Below, one piece after another: positions 27,975-35,165 of a stretch of DNA of 37,042 bases. The DNA comes from an uncultured Rhodospirillaceae bacterium (GTDB taxonomy: Bacteria; Pseudomonadota; Alphaproteobacteria; Rhodospirillales; Casp-alpha2). Numbering within the stretch: position 1 is the first letter of the stretch; each line of letters begins with the position of its first letter. The notes beneath the pieces are model-generated. The model made no database searches and had not been told where the DNA came from. It saw nothing but the letters and a program-made list of their open reading frames with translations. Location of the stretch: the NCBI GenBank assembly GCA_913030825.1, contig CAJWCU010000028.1, forward strand, positions 1-37,042. The letters are read 5' to 3'. Made by a program: the position numbers and the translations under genes.

Positions 27975-28003
27975 TTGACGCTCTGGCGATATCTTGTCAT
28001 GAT
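27975..28003 (+). promoter_or_regulatory. gcrA: Candidate gcrA promoter
   Basis: TTGACG (27975-27980) and CATGAT (27998-28003) are 17 bp apart, directly downstream of the DnaA boxes. The predicted leader is about 140 nt. Confidence 0.45.
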
Positions 28004-28151
28004 TTGCCCTGTTGAGGCCCAATTTCGGGGCGAACTTAGGGCTTTTCGGGCCCGCGGCGCCCGGTTTGGCCTCTACCCCTGGGTATAAATTTTGGCTGCC
28101 GGCGGAAGCGTTTTTTAGGTTTCGGGCCGGCCAACGGAAAGCAAGGGTACC

Positions 28152-28538
28152 ATGAGCAACGAGACGACGAATGAATGGACGCCGCAACGGGTGAATGCCC
28201 TGATCGCGCTTTGGGACGAAGGTCTGCCGACCAGCGAGATCGGACGCCGTCTCGGAATCACCAAGAATGCCGTCATCGGCAAGGTCCACCGCCTGGGTCT
28301 CGCCAAGCGCGGATCGCCCATCAAGGAACGCCCCGACAAGCCGGAAATCAGCGAAAACCTGGTGACCATGGCCAAGTTGCGGACCGGCATGTGCAGCTGG
28401 CCGGTGGGCGAACCGAACGACCCGGATTTCCATTTCTGCGGCGAAGAGGCCGTCGACGGCAAACCTTATTGCCGCGACCATTGCGCCAAGGCCTACATCA
28501 AGATCACCAAGGACGGCCGCAAGGTCGCCGCCGCCTGA
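28152..28538 (+). CDS. gcrA: Cell-cycle regulator GcrA
   Basis: An alphaproteobacterial transcription factor that binds sigma-70 holoenzyme and GANTC-methylated promoters to drive S-phase genes. The 128-aa protein has the GcrA helix-turn-helix at 8-54 (EWTPQRVNALIALWDEGL, then SEIGRRLGITKNAVIGKVHR) and the C-terminal sigma-interacting part with C81-S-W-P, FHFCG (C96), and PYCRDH (C107, H110). The linker is shorter than in Caulobacter. DnaA boxes and a promoter lie upstream. A GC-rich hairpin follows the stop. Confidence 0.96.
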   Translation: MSNETTNEWTPQRVNALIALWDEGLPTSEIGRRLGITKNAVIGKVHRLGLAKRGSPIKERPDKPEISENLVTMAKLRTGMCSWPVGEPNDPDFHFCGEEAVDGKPYCRDHCAKAYIKITKDGRKVAAA

Positions 28539-28588
28539 TCCCGCGTCGCGCCGGCCTCGCCGGCGATCACGATTTTCCGTACCAAGGA

Positions 28589-28616
28589 CGCCCCGCTTGA
28601 AATTTCAGGCGGGGCG
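28589..28616. repeat. Hairpin after gcrA
   Basis: CGCCCCGC (28589-28596) and GCGGGGCG (28609-28616) enclose a second short palindrome TGAAATTTCA. This makes a long stem with no T-tract on either strand. It may act as a weak terminator or mRNA-stabilising element of gcrA. Confidence 0.5.
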
Positions 28617-28631
28617 CCTATCATTTGGGGC

Positions 28632-28725
28632 ATGAACACCGCATCGACGATCCTTTGGACCGGAGACCTCCGGCGAATTATCGACCCGGCCTCGTGAACG
28701 AGGACCGGGCCTTACGTGATTCGCC
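28632..28725 (+). promoter_or_regulatory. Structured leader with possible upstream ORF before the ACT-domain gene
   Basis: A hairpin CCCGGCCTCG-TGAA-CGAGG(A)CCGGG (28685-28709) is enclosed by GGCGAAT/ATTCGCC (28672-28678 and 28719-28725), giving nested stems. A 21-codon ORF (28632..28697, starting MNTASTILW) ends with its TGA in the hairpin loop. It contains scattered Thr, Ile, Leu and Trp codons but no run of one amino acid. It could be a translation-coupled regulatory leader or chance; no T-tract is present. Confidence 0.35.
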
Positions 28726-28759
28726 GTGAACGGCACCCCTTCCGACAAAGGACTGACCG

Positions 28760-29092
28760 ATGCAGACGCAAGACCGCGGGCATGCCCCGCAGACATTTCC
28801 CCATTCAACGACCGAACCCGTATCCGCGACGACGGAAGCGACCCAATGCTTTTCCGTGCAGGCCATGGCCGATCCCGGCACCCTGCCCCGGATCGTCGAG
28901 GTTTTCGCCAAACGCGGCCTCGTGCCCGACCGGATTCAAGCGGCCAAGGCACAGGCCCCGAAACGGGACCTAGTCATTGAGATCGATCTCGACGGATATG
29001 ATGCCGAGACGGCGCGCCTCATCGCGCAGGAACTGCGCCGTCAATTCTGTATCGAGGCCGTATTGGTCACCGAGTCCCAACCGGCGAATTGA
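28760..29092 (+). CDS. Small ACT-domain protein
   Basis: This 110-aa protein has a disordered Thr/Pro-rich N-terminus (about 30 residues) and then a single ACT-like fold: FSVQAMADPGTLPRIVEVFAKRG, then DLVIEIDL and AQELRRQFCIEAVLVTE. Such stand-alone domains (compare IlvM) bind amino acids and regulate partner enzymes. Here no partner enzyme lies beside it, so the ligand is unknown. AGGA 7 bases before the ATG at 28760 supports the start. The Nudix gene follows after 21 bp. Confidence 0.8.
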   Translation: MQTQDRGHAPQTFPHSTTEPVSATTEATQCFSVQAMADPGTLPRIVEVFAKRGLVPDRIQAAKAQAPKRDLVIEIDLDGYDAETARLIAQELRRQFCIEAVLVTESQPAN

Positions 29093-29113
29093 CATTGCAA
29101 GGGGGGTGCGCCG

Positions 29114-29968
29114 ATGAGTTATCTCGACCGCATCCGCGCGATCCAGACCTATGACGCGCCCGCCTACCGCCCGTTCATCGCGGGCGACACGCAGGTCGGC
29201 CTGGTCCATCGCGACATCGCGGGCGAGCTTGGCGGTTTTCCCGATATCCTGACCGTTACGGAGGCGGCCGTGACGCTGGCCCCCGGCCTGGCCGACCACG
29301 CCTCGCGGACGGCGGCCATGGCCGAGGTTCTGGCCGACCTCAAGGCGCGCGGCCTGATCAAGGGATGGCGGGGCGAGCCCTATGCCGTCAGCGAACGATG
29401 GGGCCGCCCACCCTTGTTCGAAATGGAACGCGCCGCCGTGCCCCTGTTCGGCACGGAAGGCTACGGCGTCCACGTCAACGGCTTCGTCCGGGACGAAGAC
29501 GGCGGCATGAAGATGTGGATCGGCAAACGGTCAATGACCAAGCCGACGGGCCCCGGCAAACTGGACCAAGTCGTCGCCGGCGGCCTTCCGGCGGGTATCG
29601 CCGTGGCCGACAACCTGATCAAGGAATGCGGCGAGGAAGCGGATATCCCACCCGAGATCGCGCGCCGCGCCCATCCGGTGGGCTCGGTCTCCTACTGCAC
29701 GGAGCGGCCCGAAGGCCTGCGCCGAGACATTCTGTTCAACTACGATCTGGAGCTTCCGGCCGATTTCATTCCGCGCAACACGGACGGCGAAGTCGAGGAA
29801 TTCTACCTCTGGCCCATGGAGCAGGTGATGGCCGCCGTGCGCGATACCGACGACTTCAAATTCAATTGCGGCGTCATCATTATCGATTTTCTGATCCGCC
29901 GGGGGTTTATCGGGCCCGATGATCCGGACTACGTTGACATTCTCCGGGGCATGCATACCTCCCGGTAG
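29114..29968 (+). CDS. DUF4743/Nudix hydrolase
   Basis: This 284-aa protein has an N-terminal DUF4743 domain (about 1-115) and a Nudix domain with the box GGLPAGIAVADNLIKECGEEA (156-176, K170-E171, E174-E175). The first conserved Glu of the canonical box is Ile here, as I recall for this subfamily. Eukaryotic relatives (plant NUDT20/24, yeast YJR142W) act on oxidised thiamine diphosphate derivatives, so a housekeeping role is likely (inference from family). A GGGGGG-rich sequence precedes the ATG. It lies in a same-strand run with the ACT protein, YtoQ and Pip. Confidence 0.88.
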   Translation: MSYLDRIRAIQTYDAPAYRPFIAGDTQVGLVHRDIAGELGGFPDILTVTEAAVTLAPGLADHASRTAAMAEVLADLKARGLIKGWRGEPYAVSERWGRPPLFEMERAAVPLFGTEGYGVHVNGFVRDEDGGMKMWIGKRSMTKPTGPGKLDQVVAGGLPAGIAVADNLIKECGEEADIPPEIARRAHPVGSVSYCTERPEGLRRDILFNYDLELPADFIPRNTDGEVEEFYLWPMEQVMAAVRDTDDFKFNCGVIIIDFLIRRGFIGPDDPDYVDILRGMHTSR

Positions 29969-30015
29969 ACGCCGAAATTAAAACAGTACGCCGCCAAAAA
30001 CGGAGGAAACCCCAC

Positions 30016-30495
30016 GTGAGCAATAACGGAAACGGCCAAGACGCCGCCTGGACGGTCTATCTGTCCGGCGAGATCCACACCGACTGGCGCGAACAGATCG
30101 AGGAAGGCGCCGCCAAGGCCGGCCTGCCCATCGACTTCGTCAGCCCGGTCACCGACCATGCCTCCAGCGACGATTGCGGCGTTGCCATCCTGGGCGACGA
30201 GCCGGACAATTTCTGGAAGGACCACAAGGGAGCGAAGGTCAACGCGATCCGCACCCGGACCCTGATGGAACGCGCCGACGTGGTTGTCGTGCGCTTCGGC
30301 GACAAGTACAAACAATGGAACGCCGCATTCGACGCCGGATACGCCGCCGCCTTGGGCACGCCGATGATCACGCTTCATGATCCGGATCTGACCCATGCGC
30401 TGAAGGAAGTGAACGGTGCGGCGATGGCGACGGCCCAAACGCCGGACCAGGTGGTGCGCCTGCTGCAATACGCAATCACCGGACATTTGAACTGA
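30016..30495 (+). CDS. ytoQ: YtoQ family protein
   Basis: This 159-aa soluble protein matches the YtoQ family: WTVYLSGEIHTDWREQIEEG near the N-terminus, and the RTLMERADVVVVRFGDKYKQWNAAFDAGYA core, which resembles nucleoside 2-deoxyribosyltransferase/TIR-like folds. The biological role is unknown. It starts with GTG at 30016, with GGAGG 9 bases upstream. It follows the Nudix gene by 47 bp. Confidence 0.9.
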   Translation: MSNNGNGQDAAWTVYLSGEIHTDWREQIEEGAAKAGLPIDFVSPVTDHASSDDCGVAILGDEPDNFWKDHKGAKVNAIRTRTLMERADVVVVRFGDKYKQWNAAFDAGYAAALGTPMITLHDPDLTHALKEVNGAAMATAQTPDQVVRLLQYAITGHLN

Positions 30496-30555
30496 TCCGA
30501 CCGCAGCGACGCGGGGATCGACCGAAGAACCCAATGAGACTGGAAAACCCCGACC

Positions 30556-31524
30556 TTGGATAAATCCAACGCCTCCTTGAACCGCCCGTCGCCGGACCTC
30601 TATCCCCGGATCGAACCTTTCGGTCAGGGGTACCTGGACGTTTCCGGGGGGCACCGGATTTATTGGGAACAGTCGGGCAATCCCGACGGCGTGCCGGTGG
30701 TTTTCCTGCACGGCGGGCCGGGGGCCGGGTCCAACCCCTCGCACCGGCGGTTCTTCGACCCCGACCATTACCGCATCGTGATTTTCGATCAACGCGGCGC
30801 CGGCCGCTCGACGCCCTTCGGATCGACCGAGGAAAACACGACCCAGGACCTGATTTCCGATATGGAGGCTCTGCGCGGGCATCTCGGGATCGACACTTGG
30901 TTCGTATTCGGCGGGTCCTGGGGCTCGACTCTCGCGCTGGCCTACGGCGTCGCCCATCCGGACCGCTGCCGGGGCTTCGCACTGCGCGGCATCTTTCTCG
31001 GCCGCAAGGCCGAGGTCGATTGGTTCCTCTACGGCATGAAACTGATCTACCCCGAGGCTTGGCGCCGGTTTTCCAGCTACCTGCCCGAGGCCGAACGGGG
31101 CGACATCCTGGGCGCCTACCACAAGCGCCTGATGGACCCGGACCCGGCGGTCCACCGCCCGGCGGCGGAGACCTGGAGCCAATTCGAAAGCGCCTGCTCG
31201 ACTCTGCACCATAACGAGGCCGGCGGCGGGGGCGGATCGGGCCGGGGGGCGCTGTCGTTGGCCCGGATGGAAGCCCATTACTTCGTCAACGACGTCTTCA
31301 TGCCGGAAGGTCACCTGCTTGAGAACCTGGACCGGATCAGCCATTTACCCTGCGTGATCGTGCAGGGCCGCTACGACATGGTCTGCCCGATCGCCACGGC
31401 GGACGAATTGGCCCGGGCCTGGCCCGACGCGACCTATGTGATCGTGCCCGACGCCGGCCATTCGGCCATGGAGCCGGGCATCCGGTCGGCCCTGGTCAGG
31501 GCCATGGACGGCTTCCGCCGCTGA
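30556..31524 (+). CDS. pip: Proline iminopeptidase
   Basis: Removes N-terminal proline from peptides. The 322-aa alpha/beta hydrolase has the family N-terminus (LYPRIEPFGQGYLDVSGGHRI), HGGPGAG oxyanion region (52-58), nucleophile elbow GGSWGS (S121), then Asp in GRYDMVCP and His in DAGHSAM. The only in-frame start before the conserved N-terminus is TTG at 30556; the nearby ATG at 30534 is out of frame. The ribosome-binding site is poor. It may be translated from the ytoQ transcript. Confidence 0.93.
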   Translation: MDKSNASLNRPSPDLYPRIEPFGQGYLDVSGGHRIYWEQSGNPDGVPVVFLHGGPGAGSNPSHRRFFDPDHYRIVIFDQRGAGRSTPFGSTEENTTQDLISDMEALRGHLGIDTWFVFGGSWGSTLALAYGVAHPDRCRGFALRGIFLGRKAEVDWFLYGMKLIYPEAWRRFSSYLPEAERGDILGAYHKRLMDPDPAVHRPAAETWSQFESACSTLHHNEAGGGGGSGRGALSLARMEAHYFVNDVFMPEGHLLENLDRISHLPCVIVQGRYDMVCPIATADELARAWPDATYVIVPDAGHSAMEPGIRSALVRAMDGFRR

Positions 31525-31656
31525 CCCCGGCCGTTTCCGGCCCGGTACAGGGCGGCCGACAAGGCGTCTCCCGTCTTGCATGATCGCCACGATTCCTTAA
31601 TATGCGGGCCTTGGGGACGCGCTCTCTTGCAGGGCGGCATACGGGGAAGGTCTGGA

Positions 31657-32190
31657 ATGTCAAAGAATCTCAATGTTTCGGCAATGCTGGCCGTTGCGGT
31701 CGCGCTGTCCACGGCGTTGGCCCCGGGCGAGGCGCGGGCCGAAGACGATCCCGATTTCCTGACCATCGCCGTCGGCAAGTTCGACATTTTCCGCGACCGG
31801 GAAAGCGATGCGGAAGTTCGCCTGGATTACCGGTTCGGCAACAAATTCTGGATCTTCAAGCCGTTCATCACGACAGCCTACGTCACCAACAATTCGTCCT
31901 TCATCGGGGCCGGTGTGCTGGCCGATATCTATCTGGGCCGGCGCTTCGTTCTGACGCCGCAGTTCTCGCCGACCTGGTGGCGCGGCAAGACGTCGAACCT
32001 GGACCTGGGACACGCATTGGAATTCCGCTCGCGGCTGGAACTGGCCTATCGGTTCGACGACCGCTCGCGCCTGGGCATTTCCATCGACCATTCGTCGAAC
32101 GCCGGTCTGGGCGACGGCAACCCGGGCGTCGAATCCGTGATGCTGAACTATTCCATTTCCATGGACAGCCTGCGCGGCCTGTTCAAATAG
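31657..32190 (+). CDS. PagL-like lipid A 3-O-deacylase
   Basis: An outer-membrane beta-barrel enzyme that removes an acyl chain from lipid A. The 177-aa precursor has a signal peptide with cleavage after ARA (about residue 28). The catalytic set is H145, S147 and E159 in IDHSSNAGLG...NPGVES, with the same spacing as H126/S128/E140 of Pseudomonas PagL. Alternating hydrophobic strands and a C-terminal LRGLFK fit a small barrel. The ATG at 31657 follows GGGGAAGG; upstream frame codons are ignored. Confidence 0.88.
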   Translation: MSKNLNVSAMLAVAVALSTALAPGEARAEDDPDFLTIAVGKFDIFRDRESDAEVRLDYRFGNKFWIFKPFITTAYVTNNSSFIGAGVLADIYLGRRFVLTPQFSPTWWRGKTSNLDLGHALEFRSRLELAYRFDDRSRLGISIDHSSNAGLGDGNPGVESVMLNYSISMDSLRGLFK

Positions 32191-32293
32191 GGCGCCTGAT
32201 CGCGCGATCGCACTGCCCCCCTTGGCGGCTGCCTTGCAGGGTCCCATCCCGCCATCAGCTGTGATATAGAGCCAACGCTTCGCGCCGCGCCGG

Positions 32294-32370
32294 GGCCCCG
32301 TAGCTCAGTTGGATAGAGCACAGGATTCCTAATCCTGGGGTCGCAGGTTCAAATCCTGCCGGGGTCACCA
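32294..32370 (+). tRNA. tRNA-Arg (anticodon CCT)
   Basis: A complete 77-nt cloverleaf: acceptor GGCCCCG/CGGGGTC (one G-T pair), D-arm GCTCAGTTGGATAGAGC, anticodon stem CAGGA with loop TTCCTAA (anticodon CCT, reading AGG), T-arm GCAGGTTCAAATCCTGC, and encoded CCA. It is intact, with no sign of integration. Confidence 0.96.
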
Positions 32371-32401
32371 GCCGCCGAAGCCACCCCGTCCCGGCCGCCC
32401 G

Positions 32402-33214
32402 TCACGCCCAACTCATTCCCTCGGCGGATACACCGACAATCCAACCGGCCTGGATCCAGCCTTGCAGCATGCCGGCGGCGCGCAGGGCGGCGTCTCCCTG
32501 ATCGGCAGCGACGGGGCCACTCGAACGAGCCAGGGCTTCGCAGATTTCCTGGAACGTCTTTCCGTCCCGCGCCAAGGAAAGACCCACCGCTTCGTCTCCG
32601 GACAAAGGACGGAATTGGACGCGCAAACTGTCGCCGTCGCGCCAGGCCGCCCAGGTTTCGGGTCCGGGAGAGATTGCCTCGGGCGCGGCGTCGGGATCGT
32701 CCTCGCGGGTCACCGCCTGTTGGAAGTCGGCGACGTCGTGGGTAAGGACAAAGGTATTCACCGCCGGATGAAAATCGAAAATCAACAGGGGCCAAGCTTC
32801 GGGCGGTGTTGCCGCGAGAACCTCGCCCGTTAGGACGTCGGCGTCCGGCGCATCGAACGCCAAACCCAACCCCCATTCAAATGCCGCCATGTCCCCGGCC
32901 ATGGGCAAATCGGACCAGGGAGACGTGGTCCGCAGCCAACCGGCGAAGCTCCGGCCGAGCCAACGCACGGACCGTTCCGTCGAAGGATGATCCGCCAGAT
33001 AGCCCGTAACCGCATCATCGAATTCTTCGTCGCCGAGCAGGGTATGGAGTGCCGGGAAATCTTCGCCCATCACCTCGCGCAGGCGCGCCAGATAGGCATG
33101 ATCGTAAACGCCCAGGTGCGGGCCGCCCGCCGTCAGGTGCGCCCGAACGGTCTCGTCGCCGGCCAGCAACCGGGACTGGAACAGGTCTTGAACGGTGGTC
33201 AGATCACCGGTCAT
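32402..33214 (-). CDS. bufC: Bufferin partner protein BufC (DUF2063)
   Basis: This 270-aa protein has an N-terminal DUF2063-type DNA-binding-like helical domain (LQSRLLAGD-like start, YDHAYLARLREVMGEDFPAL). In bufferin and methanobactin systems, the C protein presents the precursor peptide to the B enzyme. Its ATG overlaps the bufB TGA (ATGA), so the two are coupled. It is the last gene of the operon, just after the tRNA-Arg on the opposite strand. Assignment rests on the gene order as much as on sequence. Confidence 0.85.
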   Translation of the reverse strand: MTGDLTTVQDLFQSRLLAGDETVRAHLTAGGPHLGVYDHAYLARLREVMGEDFPALHTLLGDEEFDDAVTGYLADHPSTERSVRWLGRSFAGWLRTTSPWSDLPMAGDMAAFEWGLGLAFDAPDADVLTGEVLAATPPEAWPLLIFDFHPAVNTFVLTHDVADFQQAVTREDDPDAAPEAISPGPETWAAWRDGDSLRVQFRPLSGDEAVGLSLARDGKTFQEICEALARSSGPVAADQGDAALRAAGMLQGWIQAGWIVGVSAEGMSWA

Positions 33215-34077
33215 GCCGCCGCCCCGCCCGTCGCCTCGGCGGCCAGACGACGCGCCATAGCCAATTCGGCGACCAGGTCGGCGAAGGGTGGAATGTCAGC
33301 GTCCCGTTCGATCATCGTCGGCACGGCGCCAAAGCGGCACACGGCCTTTCGGTACAACTCCCAGACCGCATCGGCGACCGGCGCGTCGTGCGTGTCGACG
33401 ATGTGGTCGCCGTTGTTTTCGTGACCCGCCAGGTGAATCTGCTTCACCCGCTCCGCCGGGATCCCCGCCAGATAGGTCTCCGCATCGAACCCGTGATTGA
33501 AGGCGGAAACGTAAACATTATTGACGTCCAACAGCAGATCGCAATCGGCCCGCCGCGTCAGTTCGGCCAGGAAGTCCCATTCCGTCAGGCAATCCGCCGT
33601 GAAGGTCACGTAGGTCGAGGCGTTTTCCAAGGCGATGCGGCGGCCCAAAACGTCCTGCACCTCGCGGACACGCGCCGCGACATGATCCAAGGTTTCCTCG
33701 GTCAGCGGCAACGGCAGCAGGTCGTGCAGGTTGATGCCATGCGCCCCGGTCCAGCAGAGGTGGTCGGAAATCACCGCCGGTTCGATCCGGTCGGCCAGGT
33801 CTTTCAACGACAACAAGTAGTCACGGTCCAACGGGTCCGGCCCGCCGATCGACAGAGACACACCATGCATGGCCATGGGATAGCATTCACGCACGGCCAT
33901 CAGATTAGCCATCGGTCGGCCACCGACGGCCATGAAGTTTTCCGAGATGATTTCAAACCAATCCACCCCGGATCCGTCGCCGCCGCTCGCCGGTTGAGGC
34001 GCCGCCAGAACGTCGGAAAAATGCTGCGGTCGGAGCCCCAGCCCGAAACCGGAAATTTGATCGCCAGGTCGCGTCAT
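33211..34077 (-). CDS. bufB: Multinuclear non-heme iron oxidase BufB (DUF692/MNIO)
   Basis: This 288-aa TIM-barrel enzyme of the DUF692 family (MbnB-like) oxidises cysteines of a precursor peptide to oxazolone/thiooxazole-type rings using iron and oxygen. It shows the family stretches GFGLGLRPQHF, VDWFEIISENFM, AMHGVSLSIGG, VISDHLCWTG, ALENASTYV, LLDVNNVYVSAFNHG and HLAGHENN, rich in metal-binding His, Asp and Glu. ATG at 34077 is chosen; the longer frame runs into bufA. It lies 85 bp after bufA with a hairpin between. Confidence 0.93.
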   Translation of the reverse strand: MTRPGDQISGFGLGLRPQHFSDVLAAPQPASGGDGSGVDWFEIISENFMAVGGRPMANLMAVRECYPMAMHGVSLSIGGPDPLDRDYLLSLKDLADRIEPAVISDHLCWTGAHGINLHDLLPLPLTEETLDHVAARVREVQDVLGRRIALENASTYVTFTADCLTEWDFLAELTRRADCDLLLDVNNVYVSAFNHGFDAETYLAGIPAERVKQIHLAGHENNGDHIVDTHDAPVADAVWELYRKAVCRFGAVPTMIERDADIPPFADLVAELAMARRLAAEATGGAAA

Positions 34078-34102
34078 CTCGGCATCATATCCTGAAACGC
34101 AA

Positions 34103-34132
34103 TCGAGGGGCCGATTGTCACCGGCCCCTCGA
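34103..34132 (-). terminator. Hairpin between bufA and bufB (partial terminator or processing site)
   Basis: TCGAGGGGCCG and CGGCCCCTCGA form a perfect 11-bp stem with an 8-base loop, midway between precursor and enzyme genes. Only a weak T-rich stretch (TTGCGTTTC) follows in the direction of transcription. It would be expected to lower expression of bufBC relative to bufA or to stabilise the bufA mRNA. Confidence 0.6.
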
Positions 34133-34162
34133 CATTCATCTGCATGAAGTACGAGAAAGCGA

Positions 34163-34435
34163 TCAGCCCTTTTTGACCGTGCCGCCCTTATCCATGCATT
34201 CCTTGGCGGACTTGGTCGATACCCAGCCCTGGCCCTTGCAGGCGTTGTGGCCTTTGCATTCGTTGCCGGCGGTCTTGCACGAACCGTGGCCCTTGCACGA
34301 ATTGATGCCCATGCATTTGACGCCGTCGGCGGCCTTGGCGGCGGTCGGCGCGGTGGAAACGGCGGCACCGGCAATGAATAGGGCGGCGGCGGCGGTGGCC
34401 AGGGCGACGCCCGTGGTCTTTTTCTGGATAGACAT
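34163..34435 (-). CDS. bufA: Bufferin precursor peptide BufA (DUF2282)
   Basis: The 90-aa precursor has a signal peptide (ALATAAAALFIAGAAV, cleavage after AKA near residue 36) and a Cys-rich mature part with C41, C47, C53, C60, C66 and C80. Three cysteines lie in CKGHGSC/CKGHNAC-type repeats typical of DUF2282. In Caulobacter, such exported peptides are modified by a DUF692 enzyme and bind copper, protecting against metal stress. ATG at 34435 has GGAGAG at 7 nt; this Shine-Dalgarno is complementary to a sequence further upstream. It is the first gene of bufABC. Confidence 0.92.
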   Translation of the reverse strand: MSIQKKTTGVALATAAAALFIAGAAVSTAPTAAKAADGVKCMGINSCKGHGSCKTAGNECKGHNACKGQGWVSTKSAKECMDKGGTVKKG

Positions 34436-34441
34436 GCGTGA

Positions 34442-34494
34442 ACTCTCCTTTGCTGAAATTCGGGTCCGGCTCTGGTGGCCGGTCGAAGGAGAGT
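34442..34494 (-). promoter_or_regulatory. Shine-Dalgarno-sequestering hairpin of bufA
   Basis: In the mRNA direction, ACTCTCCTT (34494-34486) is complementary over 9 bases to AAGGAGAGT (34450-34442), which contains the bufA Shine-Dalgarno. A nested stem CCGGC/GCCGG (34482-34478 with 34470-34466) lies in between. Folding would hide the ribosome-binding site, so translation of the precursor may be switched by temperature, a ligand or a protein. The rest of the 168-bp gap upstream shows no clear promoter. Confidence 0.6.
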
Positions 34495-34603
34495 GTAGCG
34501 GCCCCGCCGGACCGCGGGCGTCACGTTGAGGTCGCAGCCCATCACAAGGGTGTGAGACGGATTTGAAGGTGCGCTGCGCAATATATGCCGCGCGACCGAT
34601 GGG

Positions 34604-35086
34604 TCACTCCGCCTCGTCGACGCCCCAGATACGAGCATGCTGGCCGTCGCCGCTGGCGGGGATCATGCGGACACGCTCGCTGATGCCGTCGTCGGTGAAT
34701 TCACGTTCGATCGCCAACAATGTCCCCGCCGGATGATCGCAGAGGGCCGCCATGTCGGCGCATTCGCGGCGCGCGGCATCCATCGCCGCCAGCATGTCTG
34801 GCGCGCCGTAGCGTTCGAAAATATGCGCCGCCAGGACGCGCTCGGCCTCCGCCACCTCGGGATCAGGCACGACCGCGACCTGCACGAAGGTCGAGCGCCC
34901 GAAATTTCCCAGGCCCATCCAGCCGCTTTTGAACGCCAACTGGCGTTTGTTGGACCAGGATGCCGGATCGCTCTCATCGGCCTGGAATTCAAAGGTTCCG
35001 GCGACCGCCCACTCCCCCGGCTGGGCAGGGTCCTCGAAGACGTTTTCATCCGATTGGTCCATACGGATCGTGCGTGCGAATTTCAT
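34604..35086 (-). CDS. Conserved hypothetical protein (possibly DUF6505)
   Basis: This 160-aa soluble protein starts MKFARTIRMDQSDENVFE, followed by PGEWAVAGTFEF and GWMGLGNFGRSTFVQVA. The pattern resembles what I recall of the alphaproteobacterial DUF6505 family, of unknown function; I am not certain. The C-terminal half is a charged helix. It precedes bufA on the same strand with 168 bp between, so it is probably not part of that operon. It is divergent from the protease gene, with 79 bp between starts. Confidence 0.75.
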   Translation of the reverse strand: MKFARTIRMDQSDENVFEDPAQPGEWAVAGTFEFQADESDPASWSNKRQLAFKSGWMGLGNFGRSTFVQVAVVPDPEVAEAERVLAAHIFERYGAPDMLAAMDAARRECADMAALCDHPAGTLLAIEREFTDDGISERVRMIPASGDGQHARIWGVDEAE

Positions 35087-35165
35087 TTTGGCGGCTGCCT
35101 CCCTTGGCCTGTTCAGACAATATAGAGGGCGGCATCCGGGCCCGCATCATGGTAAAGACAAGGGC

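Larger units (their letters stand above)
27801..28151. other. Divergent regulatory region between mutase and gcrA
   Basis: This 351-bp gap contains no gene. Its centre (27910-27970) is AT-rich, unlike anything around it, and holds DnaA-box-like sequences and an 11-bp inverted repeat. A promoter-like pair follows. The last 130 bp before gcrA are GC-rich leader with no clear hairpin. Confidence 0.7.
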
